DNA of 33,095 bases, taken from assembly GCA_007096045.1 (NCBI GenBank), contig SFAU01000094.1:1-33095 (forward strand). Reading direction: 5' to 3'. The stretch comes from Microcystis novacekii Mn_MB_F_20050700_S1. Its GTDB lineage: Bacteria; Cyanobacteriota; Cyanobacteriia; Cyanobacteriales; Microcystaceae. The notes below the pieces were generated by a model that was not told where the DNA came from, did no database searches, and was given only the letters and a program-made list of their open reading frames with translations. Below are positions 8,612 through 17,962 of the stretch, in pieces. Every line of letters starts with the position of its first letter. Position 1 is the first letter of the stretch. The position numbers and the translations under genes were made by a program.

Positions 8612-8959
8612 CTAAGTGTCCGAGAAAGTCAAGAAATGCCCAAAAGCGCCAAGAGTTCTGATTTTAGCTACCCCCGGTACTTCTGTGGTGTAGATACTGA
8701 ACACACCTAGATTTTGCCGTTGACTAGAGGTTTCGATCGCTGGTTTTAAGATTTGATTTTTGATGATATTTCTGGCTGCCACTGGCAAAGAATCGATCGA
8801 GTCACAGAGACCAACTTTCTCGCAAGCGATTTTGTCGGCATGAGCGAGAAGTTTTTCTGAGGCGTATTCGGTGTAAAGTTCTTGGGGGGGATTGGTAAAT
8901 CCCATAATCCCCGCTATTACCCCCAAGGCGATCGCTGCCTTGAAGAAATTACCCCCCAT
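8612..8959 (-). CDS. DUF4359-type exported or anchored protein
   Basis: A 115-residue protein with an N-terminal hydrophobic segment at about residues 5-21 (FFKAAIALGVIAGIMGFTNP), a signal peptide or anchor. The rest contains YTEYASEKLL, two cysteines in ACEKVGLC and a C-terminal VFSIYTTEVPG...TLGAFGHFLTF. This arrangement fits DUF4359, a cyanobacterial family of unknown function. The ATG at 8959 has an AAGGAG ribosome site ten bases upstream. It lies upstream of nblS on the same strand with a 113-base gap. Confidence 0.72.
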   Translation of the reverse strand: MGGNFFKAAIALGVIAGIMGFTNPPQELYTEYASEKLLAHADKIACEKVGLCDSIDSLPVAARNIIKNQILKPAIETSSQRQNLGVFSIYTTEVPGVAKIRTLGAFGHFLTFSDT

Positions 8960-9034
8960 AGCTACTTAGCTCCTTGATTTTGTCTTCTCCAGTCTATTTT
9001 GACAAGACATTTTCGATCTGGCTAGGGGGCAGTG

Positions 9035-9214
9035 TTAATTTCTTAAACCAATACCGGGTGCATAGCACTCTAGTACATTTCCTGTGAGACTGCAACTAAT
9101 TAACAGATAATCACAGTGAGAACAGGCGGTGCTAACGAGATGGTGTTCTAAAATATGCTGTCTTTCGGCAAAATTTCCACAATTAGGACAGCGTACTTGT
9201 TGCAGGGTGATCAT
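9035..9214 (-). CDS. 59-residue zinc-ribbon protein
   Basis: A short ORF on the minus strand starts MITLQQVRCPNCGNFAER and has CPNC at residues 9-12 and CSHC at 31-34, a CxxC-x18-CxxC zinc ribbon. A further Cys-containing tail ends YAPGIGLRN. The ATG at 9214 follows a GAGG ribosome site with about eight bases of spacing. The metal-binding spacing and the good ribosome site make it a credible gene despite its size. Small proteins of this kind are found in cyanobacterial genomes without an assigned role. It lies 75 bases upstream of the DUF4359 gene on the same strand. Confidence 0.78.
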   Translation of the reverse strand: MITLQQVRCPNCGNFAERQHILEHHLVSTACSHCDYLLISCSLTGNVLECYAPGIGLRN

Positions 9215-9507
9215 AGCAAACCTCGTTAAGTAGTTATTTTCTGTATATAAAGCTAGTTTTTCTTGATCCCAATCGGTTTAAGCCTATTTTTTCCTTGATC
9301 CCCATTATGGAGTTGATCATCTGATCTGGCTAGTAATTTTTACTAAACTTTGCAATTTTTCTGGAAAAATTTAATAATTTCTTTCTATTATTTTTTACCT
9401 CGATCGGATATGTATCGGTCATTTTGGGGAACGGAAAACCGGCAGGTGAACTATTAAACTGCTGATCCCTTACTGCTATAATTACGGCTGAGATTATTGA
9501 TTATCCT

Positions 9508-10641
9508 ATGAAGTACGCTCTGGTTCACGAGTGGTTAACCCCAAAGGCGACGGGGGGATCGGAATTAGTGGTTAGGGAGATTTTACAATGTCTAGAGGCG
9601 GATTTATACGCTTTGATCGATTTTGAGTCCACTAATCCCGATAGTTATCTCTATGGTCGCTCGATCGGGACAACTTTTCTGCAAAATTTCCCGAAAGCGA
9701 GAAATGGCGTACAAAAATACTTACCTTTTCTCCCCCTAGCGATCGAGCAGTTAAATTTAGAGGATTATGATGTAATTTTATCCTCCTCCCATTGTGTGGC
9801 TAAAGGGGTTTTAATACGACCGGATCAGGTGCACATTTGTTATTGTCACACTCCCATGCGTTACGCTTGGGATTTAACTTTTGACTATCTAGCTAATAGT
9901 AAGTTAGGACAGGGATTACCCGGTATTTTCACCCGTTATCTCTTGCATGGGTTGCGTCAGTGGGATGTGATTTCTGCTAATCGTGTGGACTATTTTCTGG
10001 CTAATTCCCACCACACCGCTAGACGCATTTGGCGCTGTTATCGACGGGAGGCAAAAGTTATTTATCCTCCCGTACAAATCGAGCGTTTTCCCTACCAAGA
10101 GAAAAAAGAAGATTTTTATTTAGTAGTCTCTCGTTTGGTTAGTTATAAAAAAGTCCCTTTAATTGTGGAAGCATTTAATCAATTGGGATTACCCCTAGTG
10201 GTTATTGGAGATGGTCCCCAGATGGCTTTAATCCGACAGTTAGCGAGGGATAATATTCAGATTTTAGGTGCGGTTTCCGATCAAATGGTAGCGGAATATA
10301 TGTCGAAAGCAAAAGCGTTTATTTATGCTGCCTGTGAGGATTTTGGTATTGCTTTAGTGGAAGCGCAAGCTTGTGGTACTCCCGTGATTGCATTGGCTGC
10401 TGGAGGTGCTTTAGAAACCGTGCGGGATCTGCGGGAAAATTCTCCCCAGGGAACAGGATTACTTTTTGGGGAACAAAATCCCCAATCTTTGGTAGAAGCA
10501 GTTAAATATTTTGTCGATCACAGGGATAAGATTGATCCAGAAAATTGTCGGCAACAGGCTAATAGATTTACTCCTGAAATCTTTCAAAGTAACTATAGTT
10601 TATTTGTCGAGGGACATTCAATATCTAAAAGTTATTGCTAA
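9508..10641 (+). CDS. GT4-family glycosyltransferase
   Basis: A 377-residue GT-B fold enzyme. The N-terminal acceptor domain has HEWLTPKATGGSELVVRE and the motif HICYCHTPMRYAWDL, common in cyanobacterial polysaccharide GT4 enzymes. The C-terminal donor domain has YLVVSRLVSYKKVPLIVEAF, VVIGDGPQ and the EX7E motif EDFGIALVEAQACGTPVIA, which binds the nucleotide sugar. It likely adds a sugar, often mannose or glucose, during exopolysaccharide, O-antigen or glycolipid synthesis in the cytoplasm. Sugar and acceptor cannot be read. No other polysaccharide gene is adjacent; a sugar transferase lies 12 kb away. The last residues (SISKSYC) look atypical and may be a variable tail. No Shine-Dalgarno sequence precedes the ATG. 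Confidence 0.88.
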   Translation: MKYALVHEWLTPKATGGSELVVREILQCLEADLYALIDFESTNPDSYLYGRSIGTTFLQNFPKARNGVQKYLPFLPLAIEQLNLEDYDVILSSSHCVAKGVLIRPDQVHICYCHTPMRYAWDLTFDYLANSKLGQGLPGIFTRYLLHGLRQWDVISANRVDYFLANSHHTARRIWRCYRREAKVIYPPVQIERFPYQEKKEDFYLVVSRLVSYKKVPLIVEAFNQLGLPLVVIGDGPQMALIRQLARDNIQILGAVSDQMVAEYMSKAKAFIYAACEDFGIALVEAQACGTPVIALAAGGALETVRDLRENSPQGTGLLFGEQNPQSLVEAVKYFVDHRDKIDPENCRQQANRFTPEIFQSNYSLFVEGHSISKSYC

Positions 10642-10933
10642 GTTTAATTAGATCAGTTATCTTAATAGAGAGCTATGAGGTTTTCGTTTTAGGGAGTCAG
10701 TCATTGATCGTCGATAACAAATTAGCTTACACTTCATCTTGAGCAAAAACGTTGTCAAAGAGGGGAAAGGCAATGCGTAACTCCTATAATAATATTATTA
10801 TTTCGCCAATGCTAGGGGTGTATCACCTGCGCTCAAAATGTAATATTATGGATATTTATCTAAAGTTGAGATCTAGCCAACGCTGATAGCTTACCGTGAT
10901 GCTTGTGATGACAGAAAAGCGAGGATTATAGCC

Positions 10934-12133
10934 GTGCCTTGGAATCGAGTTAATCAATGGGTAGAAAAACGCTCTTTAGTGGCCTTAGAATCAGCTTATC
11001 AAAGAGCGCTGAAAATTAAAGCGATCGAAGATAAACATTTTGGGGGACAAAAAATTTCCCCGGCTGCCGTGGGAGGAAAAAGTGTTTATGATTACTTTCA
11101 AAGTACCCTAGAACGGGAATTATTACAGATACGTCTCGATTTAACCCAAGTGCGTCTGGCTAATTTTCTTAACCCGCAAACTAACCCAGAAAATAATAAC
11201 ATCCTAGAGACTTTAAAGGCGATCGAGGATATTATCGGTAAATATCGCCTAGATTTAGGGGAATTGCTGCCCCCATTACCGAATAATCAAACCCCAAATT
11301 TGCCTAAAGCGAATCTCACCGGTGATAGCTCTAGCGATAAAACTAACCAGACAATTTCTCCTGCAACCAGTAATAAATTTTTTAACTTCCAGCAAGAATT
11401 AACCCCCGAATACGAACAAACCGTTATTAAACAACTCCGTACCCTGCGACAACAGCAGCGTATAGCTATTCGTTTTATCCTGATTATTATTTTAGTTCCT
11501 CTCTCGGTACAGGTTATCAGTAGAAACTTTATTTTTAGCCCTGTTTTAAACTATTTTGGTGTGGATAGAGCGAAAATATCAGAAGTTTATATTTCTCAGG
11601 AAATAGGCGAAAAATATCTCAGTGAATTTGCTAGACTTCAAGAAATTGAAGAAATCAAGCAGGTTTTAGGAGTAGCAAAAGCAGGGCATGAATCAGAGGA
11701 AAAATTTCGGGAACAGGTGCAAGAATTATTCAGAGAAGCGGGTTATGAAAGTCAAGATGGTTGGAAAAACTTACTCTCCGATATTACTGGATTAATAGCC
11801 TTTATTGCGATCCTAATTTTTGGTCGTCAACAATTGGCGATTACGCGAGCTTATGTTAGTCGTTATTTTCTCAGCTTAAATGATATCACCAAAGCCTTTA
11901 TCTTTATCCTCTTTACCGATATATTTGTCGGCTTTCACTCGGCGGAGGGTTGGACGGTGATCTTAGAAACTTTGTTCCGGCACTTTGGTTGGCGGGAAAA
12001 TATTACATTTATTAGCTTGTTTGTGGCCACTGTTCCCGTTATCCTAGATACCATCTTTAAACTATTAATATTTAATTATCTGACTCGTAAATCTCCCACT
12101 GCCGCAACTATCCTAGAAAAAATGAACCAGTAA
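10934..12133 (+). CDS. pxcA: Proton extrusion protein PxcA (CemA/CotA family)
   Basis: A 399-residue homologue of plastid CemA. The N-terminal soluble part (about 1-170) begins with RVNQWVEKRSLVALESAYQRALKIKAIE and is less conserved in the middle. The CemA-like membrane part follows, with segments at about 178-200 (IRFILIIILVPLSVQVI), 280-300 (ITGLIAFIAILIFG), 318-345 (LNDITKAFIFILFTDIFVGF) and 360-388. FHSAEGW is a conserved family motif. In Synechocystis the protein is needed for light-induced proton release and for growth at low pH or low Na+. The GTG start at 10934 has GAGG ten bases upstream. The RND exporter gene begins seven bases after the stop, and an Na+/H+ antiporter follows, so proton and ion transport genes cluster here. 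Confidence 0.92.
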   Translation: MPWNRVNQWVEKRSLVALESAYQRALKIKAIEDKHFGGQKISPAAVGGKSVYDYFQSTLERELLQIRLDLTQVRLANFLNPQTNPENNNILETLKAIEDIIGKYRLDLGELLPPLPNNQTPNLPKANLTGDSSSDKTNQTISPATSNKFFNFQQELTPEYEQTVIKQLRTLRQQQRIAIRFILIIILVPLSVQVISRNFIFSPVLNYFGVDRAKISEVYISQEIGEKYLSEFARLQEIEEIKQVLGVAKAGHESEEKFREQVQELFREAGYESQDGWKNLLSDITGLIAFIAILIFGRQQLAITRAYVSRYFLSLNDITKAFIFILFTDIFVGFHSAEGWTVILETLFRHFGWRENITFISLFVATVPVILDTIFKLLIFNYLTRKSPTAATILEKMNQ

Positions 12134-12139
12134 CGCCCT

Positions 12140-15100
12140 ATGATCCTTAGCATTGCCGATACCTTCATTAAAAGACCAGTTCTGACCACAGTTTGCTCGA
12201 TTTTAATCGTTTTGATCGGTGCGATCGCCATTCCCTTTTTACCCCTAGAAAAACTGCCCCAGTTGGCATTTATTCAGGTAGCGGTGAATGCCAACTATTT
12301 GGGAACCGATGCCAAAACCGTACAGGATAACGTTACCACGGTACTTGATCGCCAGATTAACGGGACAGAACAGATTGTTTATATGCAGTCCCAGAGTACC
12401 AACACCGGACAAAGTACGGTGAATGTCTATTTCCCAGTGGAAATGGATCGTAACATTGCCCAAGTCTTGGTACAAAACCGCGTCAGTACCGCCGCTGCTA
12501 GTTTACCGGAAGAAGTGAACCGGCAGGGGGTGACCACCAATACCCAATCCCCCAGCGTTACCCTTGCCTACGGGATTTCCGCCAAACCCGACGAAAAGGG
12601 CAATTATCCCTACGATACGGTCTTTTTAAGTAACTTTGTTGATCGGGTTATCGATGCCGAGATTCGCCGGATCGAGGGGGTTGGTAGTACAACAATCATC
12701 GGGGAGAGGGAATACGCCCTGCGTTTTTGGCTTAATCCCGATGCTTTAGCCGCTAGGGGTCTATCGGCGAACGAAGTGGTACAGGCAATCCGAGAACAGA
12801 ATATTCAGGTGGGTGCGGGGACAATTGGCGGTGATCCCAGTCCCGAGGATCAGCAATTCCAGATCGCCATTCGCGCCGTTGGTAGAGTTGCCACTGGGGA
12901 GGAAGCGGAAAATATTGTCGTCAAAGTCGGTGAAAATGGCGATTTAATCCGAATTAAAGACGTGGGACGTGCAGAAATCGGAGCCGAAAACTACAGTACC
13001 GCCGCCTATTTCGACAAATCCCCCGCCGTCGTCTATATCGTCTATCAGTTGCCCGGTTCCAACGCTTGGAATACTGCCAAACTGGTAAAAGAGAAAATGG
13101 CGGAACTAGAACCGAGTTTCCCCCCGGGGTTAAATATCGCCATTACCCTCGATAATACCGCCTTTGTCGCCGCCTCCCTCGAAGAAGCCCTTGGCACTCT
13201 GGTGGAGGCGATTTTACTGGTTATTCTAGTCATTTTTATCTTCCTTCAGGATTGGCGCACCACGATCATTCCGGCGATCGCTATTCCCGTATCTTTGATC
13301 GGAACCATGGCCGTCGCCCTCGCTTTAGGCTATTCTCTCAATAACCTCTCCTTGTTTGCCGTCATTCTAGCCACCGGGTTAGTGGTGGACGACGGGATCG
13401 TGGTTGTAGAGGCGGTATCGGAAAAATTACGGCAGGGGATGCGGCCATTTCAAGCTGCCCTCGATGCCATGGGTGAGTTAACCTCGGCGGTAATTGCCAG
13501 TTCTCTTGTACTATTTGCGGTTTTTATTCCCGTCACCTTCTTCCCCGGTACGGTGGGGATCGTTTATCGACAATTTGCCGTCATCATCTCCGCTTCAATT
13601 CTGATCTCCACCTTTAACGCCCTCAGTTTTTCCCCCTCCATGTCGGCGATTATCATGAAACCGCCCCAAGGCACCCGTGGACCCTTGGGACTGTTTTTCG
13701 CGGGCTTTAATCGGGGTTTCAACGCAGTTAAAGAAGGCTATCGACGCTCGATCGAATTTCTGATCCGAGTTCGGTTTCTGGTCTTACCCTTCTTTATCGC
13801 CGCCCTCTTTCTCACAGGTTGGAGTTACAACACCACTCCCCAGGGTTTTATCCCCGAAGAAGACCAAGGTTATGCCTTCGTTTTAGTACAAGCGCCCCCC
13901 GGGGTTTCCCTGCGCTACACCGACCGGGTTATCCGTCAGATTAACGAAGAAATTCTCGCCGGTATCGAAGAAGTGGAACACTTTGTCGGGATGGCGGGCT
14001 TTAGTTTTGCTGGGAGTGGCAGCAACCAAGGTTTATTTTTTGTCAAATTAAAAGAATGGTCAGAACGGCCTGGCGAAGATAAGTCAGTTTTCGGCATTCT
14101 CAGGAAAATTAACCGAGAATTAGCCACTAAAATCCGAGATGCTCGCGCTTTCGCCGTTAATGCGCCCCCCGTGGATGGCTTAAGTTCTACTGGCGGTTTC
14201 GAGATCTATATCCAAAACCGCGCTTCTTTCCCCATGGACGCTTTGATTGCCAACGCTAATAACGTCATGGCCGAGGCCCGAAAAAGACCAGAATTATCGG
14301 GAATTTTCACCCAATTTACCACCGACACGCCGATGCTGGAACTTTCCATCAATCGCAACCAGCTACAGGCGCAAAACGTCGATATGCAGGCCGTTTTTGG
14401 GACCCTGCAAACCTATCTCGGTTCTAACTTCGTCAACCAATTCGTACTAGGCGATCGCTTGTATCGAGTCTTTGCCCAAGCAGAAGCGGATTATCGTTCT
14501 AATCCCGAAGATATTAACCGTCTGTACGTCCGTTCCCGTACCGGGGCCAATATTCCCCTATCGGGTTTAGTTAGCGTCAAACGCTTCACCTATCCACCGA
14601 TTATCACTAACTTTAACCTCTATCCCTCGATTAGCGTTCAGGGTAATCCCGCTCCCGGTTTTAGTACGGGACAGGCGATCGCAGTGATGGAAGATGTCTG
14701 TCGGAAAGTCCTGCAGCCCGGTTTCGGTTACGCTTGGACGGGTACAGCTTTCCAAGAAAAAACTTCCGCCGGGGCTGCCCCAGTGATCTTCGGATTAGCC
14801 TTTATTGTGGTTTTCCTTGTCCTCGCGGCCCAGTACGAAAGCTACATTGACCCGATTATCATCATGATTACCGTTCCCCTAGCGATCCTGGGTGCCATGG
14901 GGGCCATACTGTTGCGGGCGAATTTCCTACAAGTGGGTAGTCTCTTCCCGACGGTGAATAATAATATCTATGCTCAGGTGGCTTTGGTCATGTTAATCGG
15001 TTTAGCGGCAAAAAATGCGATTTTAATCGTGGAATTCGCTAACCAGTCCCGTACTTTGGGTTTAAGTATTCCCGATGCGGCGGCCCGGGCCTCGACGGAA

Positions 15101-15442
15101 CGCTTAAGACCAATTCTGATGACGGCTATTTCCGGTTTAGTCGGTTTCTTACCCTTGGTTATCGCTTCCGGCGCCGGAGCGATGAGTCGTTGGTCTCTGG
15201 GAACTGCAATCCTAGGCGGTTATCTGATTTCGACGGTGTTGAGTTTATTTCTTGTCCCGGTGTTGTATGTGCTGATTAAACAGTTCGAGGCCCGATTCCT
15301 CTCCTCGAAACCCCCGAAAAGTGGCGGTTCTGGCAATAGTAAAACTCCCTCTCTGGGTGGGGAAAGAAATACATCAGAAACCCCCATAGAAGAAGGGGCC
15401 ATTTCCTCTTTGAAAATCTCTCCTCAGTCCCCGAATGACTAG
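12140..15442 (+). CDS. RND-family efflux pump permease (AcrB/HAE1 type)
   Basis: An 1100-residue inner-membrane transporter with the duplicated 12-helix RND layout. The first half starts FIKRPVLTTVCSILIVLIGA, has the porter domain to about 335, then helices with FLQDWRTTIIPAIAIPVSLIG and the proton-relay helix LATGLVVDDGIVVVEAV, whose two Asp residues are kept. The second half has VFLVLAAQYESY and the helix VALVMLIGLAAKNAILIVEF with the relay Lys. The pump exports drugs or other small molecules using the proton gradient, normally with a periplasmic fusion protein and an outer-membrane channel. Neither gene is next to it, so partners must lie elsewhere. The Ser/Gly/Pro-rich tail after residue 1050 is unusual and looks disordered. 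It is probably co-transcribed with pxcA (6-base gap). Confidence 0.93.
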   Translation: MILSIADTFIKRPVLTTVCSILIVLIGAIAIPFLPLEKLPQLAFIQVAVNANYLGTDAKTVQDNVTTVLDRQINGTEQIVYMQSQSTNTGQSTVNVYFPVEMDRNIAQVLVQNRVSTAAASLPEEVNRQGVTTNTQSPSVTLAYGISAKPDEKGNYPYDTVFLSNFVDRVIDAEIRRIEGVGSTTIIGEREYALRFWLNPDALAARGLSANEVVQAIREQNIQVGAGTIGGDPSPEDQQFQIAIRAVGRVATGEEAENIVVKVGENGDLIRIKDVGRAEIGAENYSTAAYFDKSPAVVYIVYQLPGSNAWNTAKLVKEKMAELEPSFPPGLNIAITLDNTAFVAASLEEALGTLVEAILLVILVIFIFLQDWRTTIIPAIAIPVSLIGTMAVALALGYSLNNLSLFAVILATGLVVDDGIVVVEAVSEKLRQGMRPFQAALDAMGELTSAVIASSLVLFAVFIPVTFFPGTVGIVYRQFAVIISASILISTFNALSFSPSMSAIIMKPPQGTRGPLGLFFAGFNRGFNAVKEGYRRSIEFLIRVRFLVLPFFIAALFLTGWSYNTTPQGFIPEEDQGYAFVLVQAPPGVSLRYTDRVIRQINEEILAGIEEVEHFVGMAGFSFAGSGSNQGLFFVKLKEWSERPGEDKSVFGILRKINRELATKIRDARAFAVNAPPVDGLSSTGGFEIYIQNRASFPMDALIANANNVMAEARKRPELSGIFTQFTTDTPMLELSINRNQLQAQNVDMQAVFGTLQTYLGSNFVNQFVLGDRLYRVFAQAEADYRSNPEDINRLYVRSRTGANIPLSGLVSVKRFTYPPIITNFNLYPSISVQGNPAPGFSTGQAIAVMEDVCRKVLQPGFGYAWTGTAFQEKTSAGAAPVIFGLAFIVVFLVLAAQYESYIDPIIIMITVPLAILGAMGAILLRANFLQVGSLFPTVNNNIYAQVALVMLIGLAAKNAILIVEFANQSRTLGLSIPDAAARASTERLRPILMTAISGLVGFLPLVIASGAGAMSRWSLGTAILGGYLISTVLSLFLVPVLYVLIKQFEARFLSSKPPKSGGSGNSKTPSLGGERNTSETPIEEGAISSLKISPQSPND

Positions 15443-15460
15443 GGTGTTAGCAGTCTTTTT

Positions 15461-15609
15461 CAGTTATCAGTAATCAGTGATCAGTAAACAGTGAAAATAC
15501 AGTAGGAAACTGCTATTTAATACTGCACACTTAAAAACTCAAATCTGATAACTGCTAACTGCTAACTGCTAACTGCTAACTGCTAACTGATAACTGCTAA
15601 CTGATAACT
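15461..15609. repeat. Dispersed intergenic element with inverted heptamer ends, copy 1
   Basis: The left arm carries TTATCAG/GATCAG-type units (15464-15492) and the right arm carries CTGATAA/CTGCTAA units (15545-15607), which are roughly complementary. The core shares words with the element at 31793-31929: GTGAAAA, ACTTAATACTG/ATTTAATACTG, CAC, AAAACT and AAATCTGA in the same order. It fills most of the space between the RND gene and the antiporter gene. Confidence 0.6.
15545..15607. repeat. Perfect 9-unit heptamer array (CTGATAA/CTGCTAA)
   Basis: Nine contiguous 7-base units: CTGATAA, five CTGCTAA, CTGATAA, CTGCTAA, CTGATAA. The array ends nine bases before the antiporter ATG, so it occupies the place of its ribosome site and leader. 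It resembles the short tandemly repeated heptanucleotides (STRR) known from cyanobacteria. Confidence 0.93.
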
Positions 15610-15616
15610 AAAAATA

Positions 15617-17182
15617 ATGACCCTAGAATCTACTGCTAACGAGGCGATCGCTCATAATTTAGAGCAATTCCTGCTGGTTTTGACCATTTCCTTGAGTGTC
15701 GCCACTTTATCGAGAACCGTTGCCTTCCTCCGCAAAATTCCCTACACCCTGCTGTTAGTTATTGTCGGTATGGGTTTAGCTTTTTTAGATTTGCGTCTAG
15801 TTAATCTTTCCCCGGAATTAATCCTGGAAATTTTTCTGCCTCCTCTGTTATTTGAAGCCGCCTGGAATATTCCTTGGGCTAAATTAAAGGAATATTGGGT
15901 TACTATCGTCCTTTTTGCCGTTATCGGGGTGATTATCTCCGTTTTGGGAGTTGCCTATCCCCTACATATCTTTGCTAATTTACCCCTATCGATCGCGTTT
16001 CTGTTGGGGGCTGCCCTAGCTGCCACCGATCCCGTCTCTGTAATTGCCCTATTTAAAGAATTGGGGGCCAGTAAAAAACTGACGATCCTGATGGAAGGGG
16101 AAAGTCTCTTTAATGATGGGGTCGCTGTGGTCGCTTTCGTCCTCTTGGTGGGGATTCCCTTGGGAGTCGATACCTTCTCAATTCCCGTGACGATCGCTCG
16201 TTTCTGTACCTTTGTGGGGATTGGGATCGGTGTCGGTTGCGTGATCGGTTTCGGCATTTCCTACCTTACCCAACGCTTCGATTTACCTTTTGTGGAACAG
16301 TCTCTGACTCTAGTTTCTGCTTACGGAACCTATCTCGTCACGGAAAAATTAGGCGGATCTGGTGTGATTGGGGTGGTGATTGTTGGGATTATTCTCGGTA
16401 ATCTCGGTTCGCGCATTGGTATGAGTCCCCGCACGCGCTTGGTAGTTAGCGAATTTTGGGAATTTATCGCCTTTTTTGTCAATTCTATCATCTTTTTACT
16501 GATCGGCGATCAAACCCGTTTTGAGAGTCTCGGCAGTCACTTAACTGGGATTTTGATAGCGATCGCTGCTATGGTGGTTTCCCGTCTGTTCTCAATTTTC
16601 GGACTCGGGGGAATTAGTAACCTAATTACGGGCAATAGGATCAGTTTCAAGGAAAGAACGGTGTTATGGTGGGGAGGATTGCGCGGATCAGTTTCGATCG
16701 CTCTAGCTTTAAGTGTTCCTACTACTATCCCCTACCGTCAAGAAATTATTGACGTGGTTTTTGGGGTGGTTTTATTTACTTTATTGGTGCAAGGATTATC
16801 TATACAATGGCTGTTAAATTTCCTCGATCTTATCGGTGATCAACCGATTCGTACCGAATATTCGGCCCTAATTGCTCGTCAAATTGCTTTAACTAGGGTG
16901 GCCAATTATCTGCAACAACCAGAACGTTTTCCCGATATCGATCCCGAATTTTATCGCTATAAAAAAACTCTGGTGGAAGGACAATTAAAGTCCTTGGGGG
17001 ATCAGTTGCACCAATTACTACAGGAACACCCACAATTAAAAGATGTGGTGGCCGAACAATTTCAAGATACTTTACTCGATATCGAAGCTAATACCTACGC
17101 AGAATTAATTCGATCCGGTCGTTTAAATGAAAATCTCGTTCCCCTTTTAGTGGAGGTAAAAGAAGAAAAAGAGATGGTTTAA
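15617..17182 (+). CDS. NhaP-type Na+/H+ antiporter (CPA1 family)
   Basis: A 521-residue cation/proton antiporter with about 12 membrane helices in residues 15-410. Family signatures are LLFEAAWNIP, the ion-binding helix ATDPVSVIALFKE (Asp-Pro), EGESLFNDGVAVVAF, and RGSVSIALALS. A soluble C-terminal region (about 420-521) is helical and charged. It exchanges Na+ (or Li+, Ca2+) for H+ across the plasma or thylakoid membrane, and similar proteins (NhaP, NhaS1) serve salt and pH tolerance in cyanobacteria. It follows pxcA and the RND exporter on the same strand but is separated from them by a 174-base repeat element. The start ATG has no clear Shine-Dalgarno sequence, because heptamer repeats reach to nine bases before it. 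It is convergent with the ABC ATPase gene. Confidence 0.92.
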   Translation: MTLESTANEAIAHNLEQFLLVLTISLSVATLSRTVAFLRKIPYTLLLVIVGMGLAFLDLRLVNLSPELILEIFLPPLLFEAAWNIPWAKLKEYWVTIVLFAVIGVIISVLGVAYPLHIFANLPLSIAFLLGAALAATDPVSVIALFKELGASKKLTILMEGESLFNDGVAVVAFVLLVGIPLGVDTFSIPVTIARFCTFVGIGIGVGCVIGFGISYLTQRFDLPFVEQSLTLVSAYGTYLVTEKLGGSGVIGVVIVGIILGNLGSRIGMSPRTRLVVSEFWEFIAFFVNSIIFLLIGDQTRFESLGSHLTGILIAIAAMVVSRLFSIFGLGGISNLITGNRISFKERTVLWWGGLRGSVSIALALSVPTTIPYRQEIIDVVFGVVLFTLLVQGLSIQWLLNFLDLIGDQPIRTEYSALIARQIALTRVANYLQQPERFPDIDPEFYRYKKTLVEGQLKSLGDQLHQLLQEHPQLKDVVAEQFQDTLLDIEANTYAELIRSGRLNENLVPLLVEVKEEKEMV

Positions 17183-17200
17183 TCATCAAGTCATGGAAAA

Positions 17201-17950
17201 TCAAAGAATTTTTGCTAAAAATTGCTGAGTTCGATCGGATTGGGGATGATTAAAAAATTCTGCTGGGGGAGCAATTTCCAAAATTAAACCCTGATCCATA
17301 AATACCACTCGATCGGCCACTTCTCGCGCGAATCCTACCTCGTGGGTGACACAAACCATGGTCATCCCCGATTTGGCTAAACTTTGCATCGTTTCCAAGA
17401 CTTCTCGCACCATTTCTGGGTCTAAAGCTGAGGTAGGTTCATCGAATAACATCACTTTTGGTTGCATGGCCAAAGCGCGAACGATTGCTACCCGCTGCTG
17501 TTGTCCTCCCGATAACTGGGGGGGATATTTAAGCGCTTGTTCGAGAATACCAACTTTTTCCAGCAATTGCACCGCTATTTCCTCCGCTTGCGCTTTTTTC
17601 CACCCGCGCACCCATATCGGTCCGAGGGTGACATTATCTAATACCGTCAGATGGGGAAAGAGGTTAAATTGTTGAAAAACCATCCCGACTTCCTGACGAA
17701 TTCCCTCGATATTTTTCAGGTTGTGGGACACAGTTATCCCGTCAATAATAATGCGGCCTTTTTGATAGGATTCCAATCCGTTAAAAGTGCGGATAAAGGT
17801 GGATTTTCCTGAACCGGACGGCCCCATAATCACGACAACTTCCTGTTTATTAACGGTGAGATTGACTCCCCGCAAAGCATGAAAGCGGTTATCGTACCAT
17901 TTTTCCACAGCTTCGGCAATTATAATCGGTTCACTGTTGTGAGATTCCAT
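17201..17950 (-). CDS. Polar amino acid ABC transporter ATP-binding protein (GlnQ type)
   Basis: A 249-residue ABC ATPase. Walker [11 protein letters not shown]-loop [16 protein letters not shown], signature [16 protein letters not shown], Walker [14 protein letters not shown] and the switch His in CVTHEVGFA are all intact. The FNLFPHLT and FNGLE...G motifs place it with the amino acid importers (GlnQ, HisP, BgtA). It would drive uptake of glutamine, glutamate or basic amino acids together with a permease and a binding protein. No permease is adjacent. The binding-protein-like gene at 21329 is better explained as GrrP. A DUF29 gene lies 12 bases upstream on the same strand. Confidence 0.93.
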   Translation of the reverse strand: MESHNSEPIIIAEAVEKWYDNRFHALRGVNLTVNKQEVVVIMGPSGSGKSTFIRTFNGLESYQKGRIIIDGITVSHNLKNIEGIRQEVGMVFQQFNLFPHLTVLDNVTLGPIWVRGWKKAQAEEIAVQLLEKVGILEQALKYPPQLSGGQQQRVAIVRALAMQPKVMLFDEPTSALDPEMVREVLETMQSLAKSGMTMVCVTHEVGFAREVADRVVFMDQGLILEIAPPAEFFNHPQSDRTQQFLAKIL

Positions 17951-17962
17951 ATTTTTGAGAGT

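Noticed and set aside
15545-15607. Regular repeats that might be taken for a CRISPR array
   Set aside because: The 7-base units are contiguous with no spacers; this is a tandem heptamer array.
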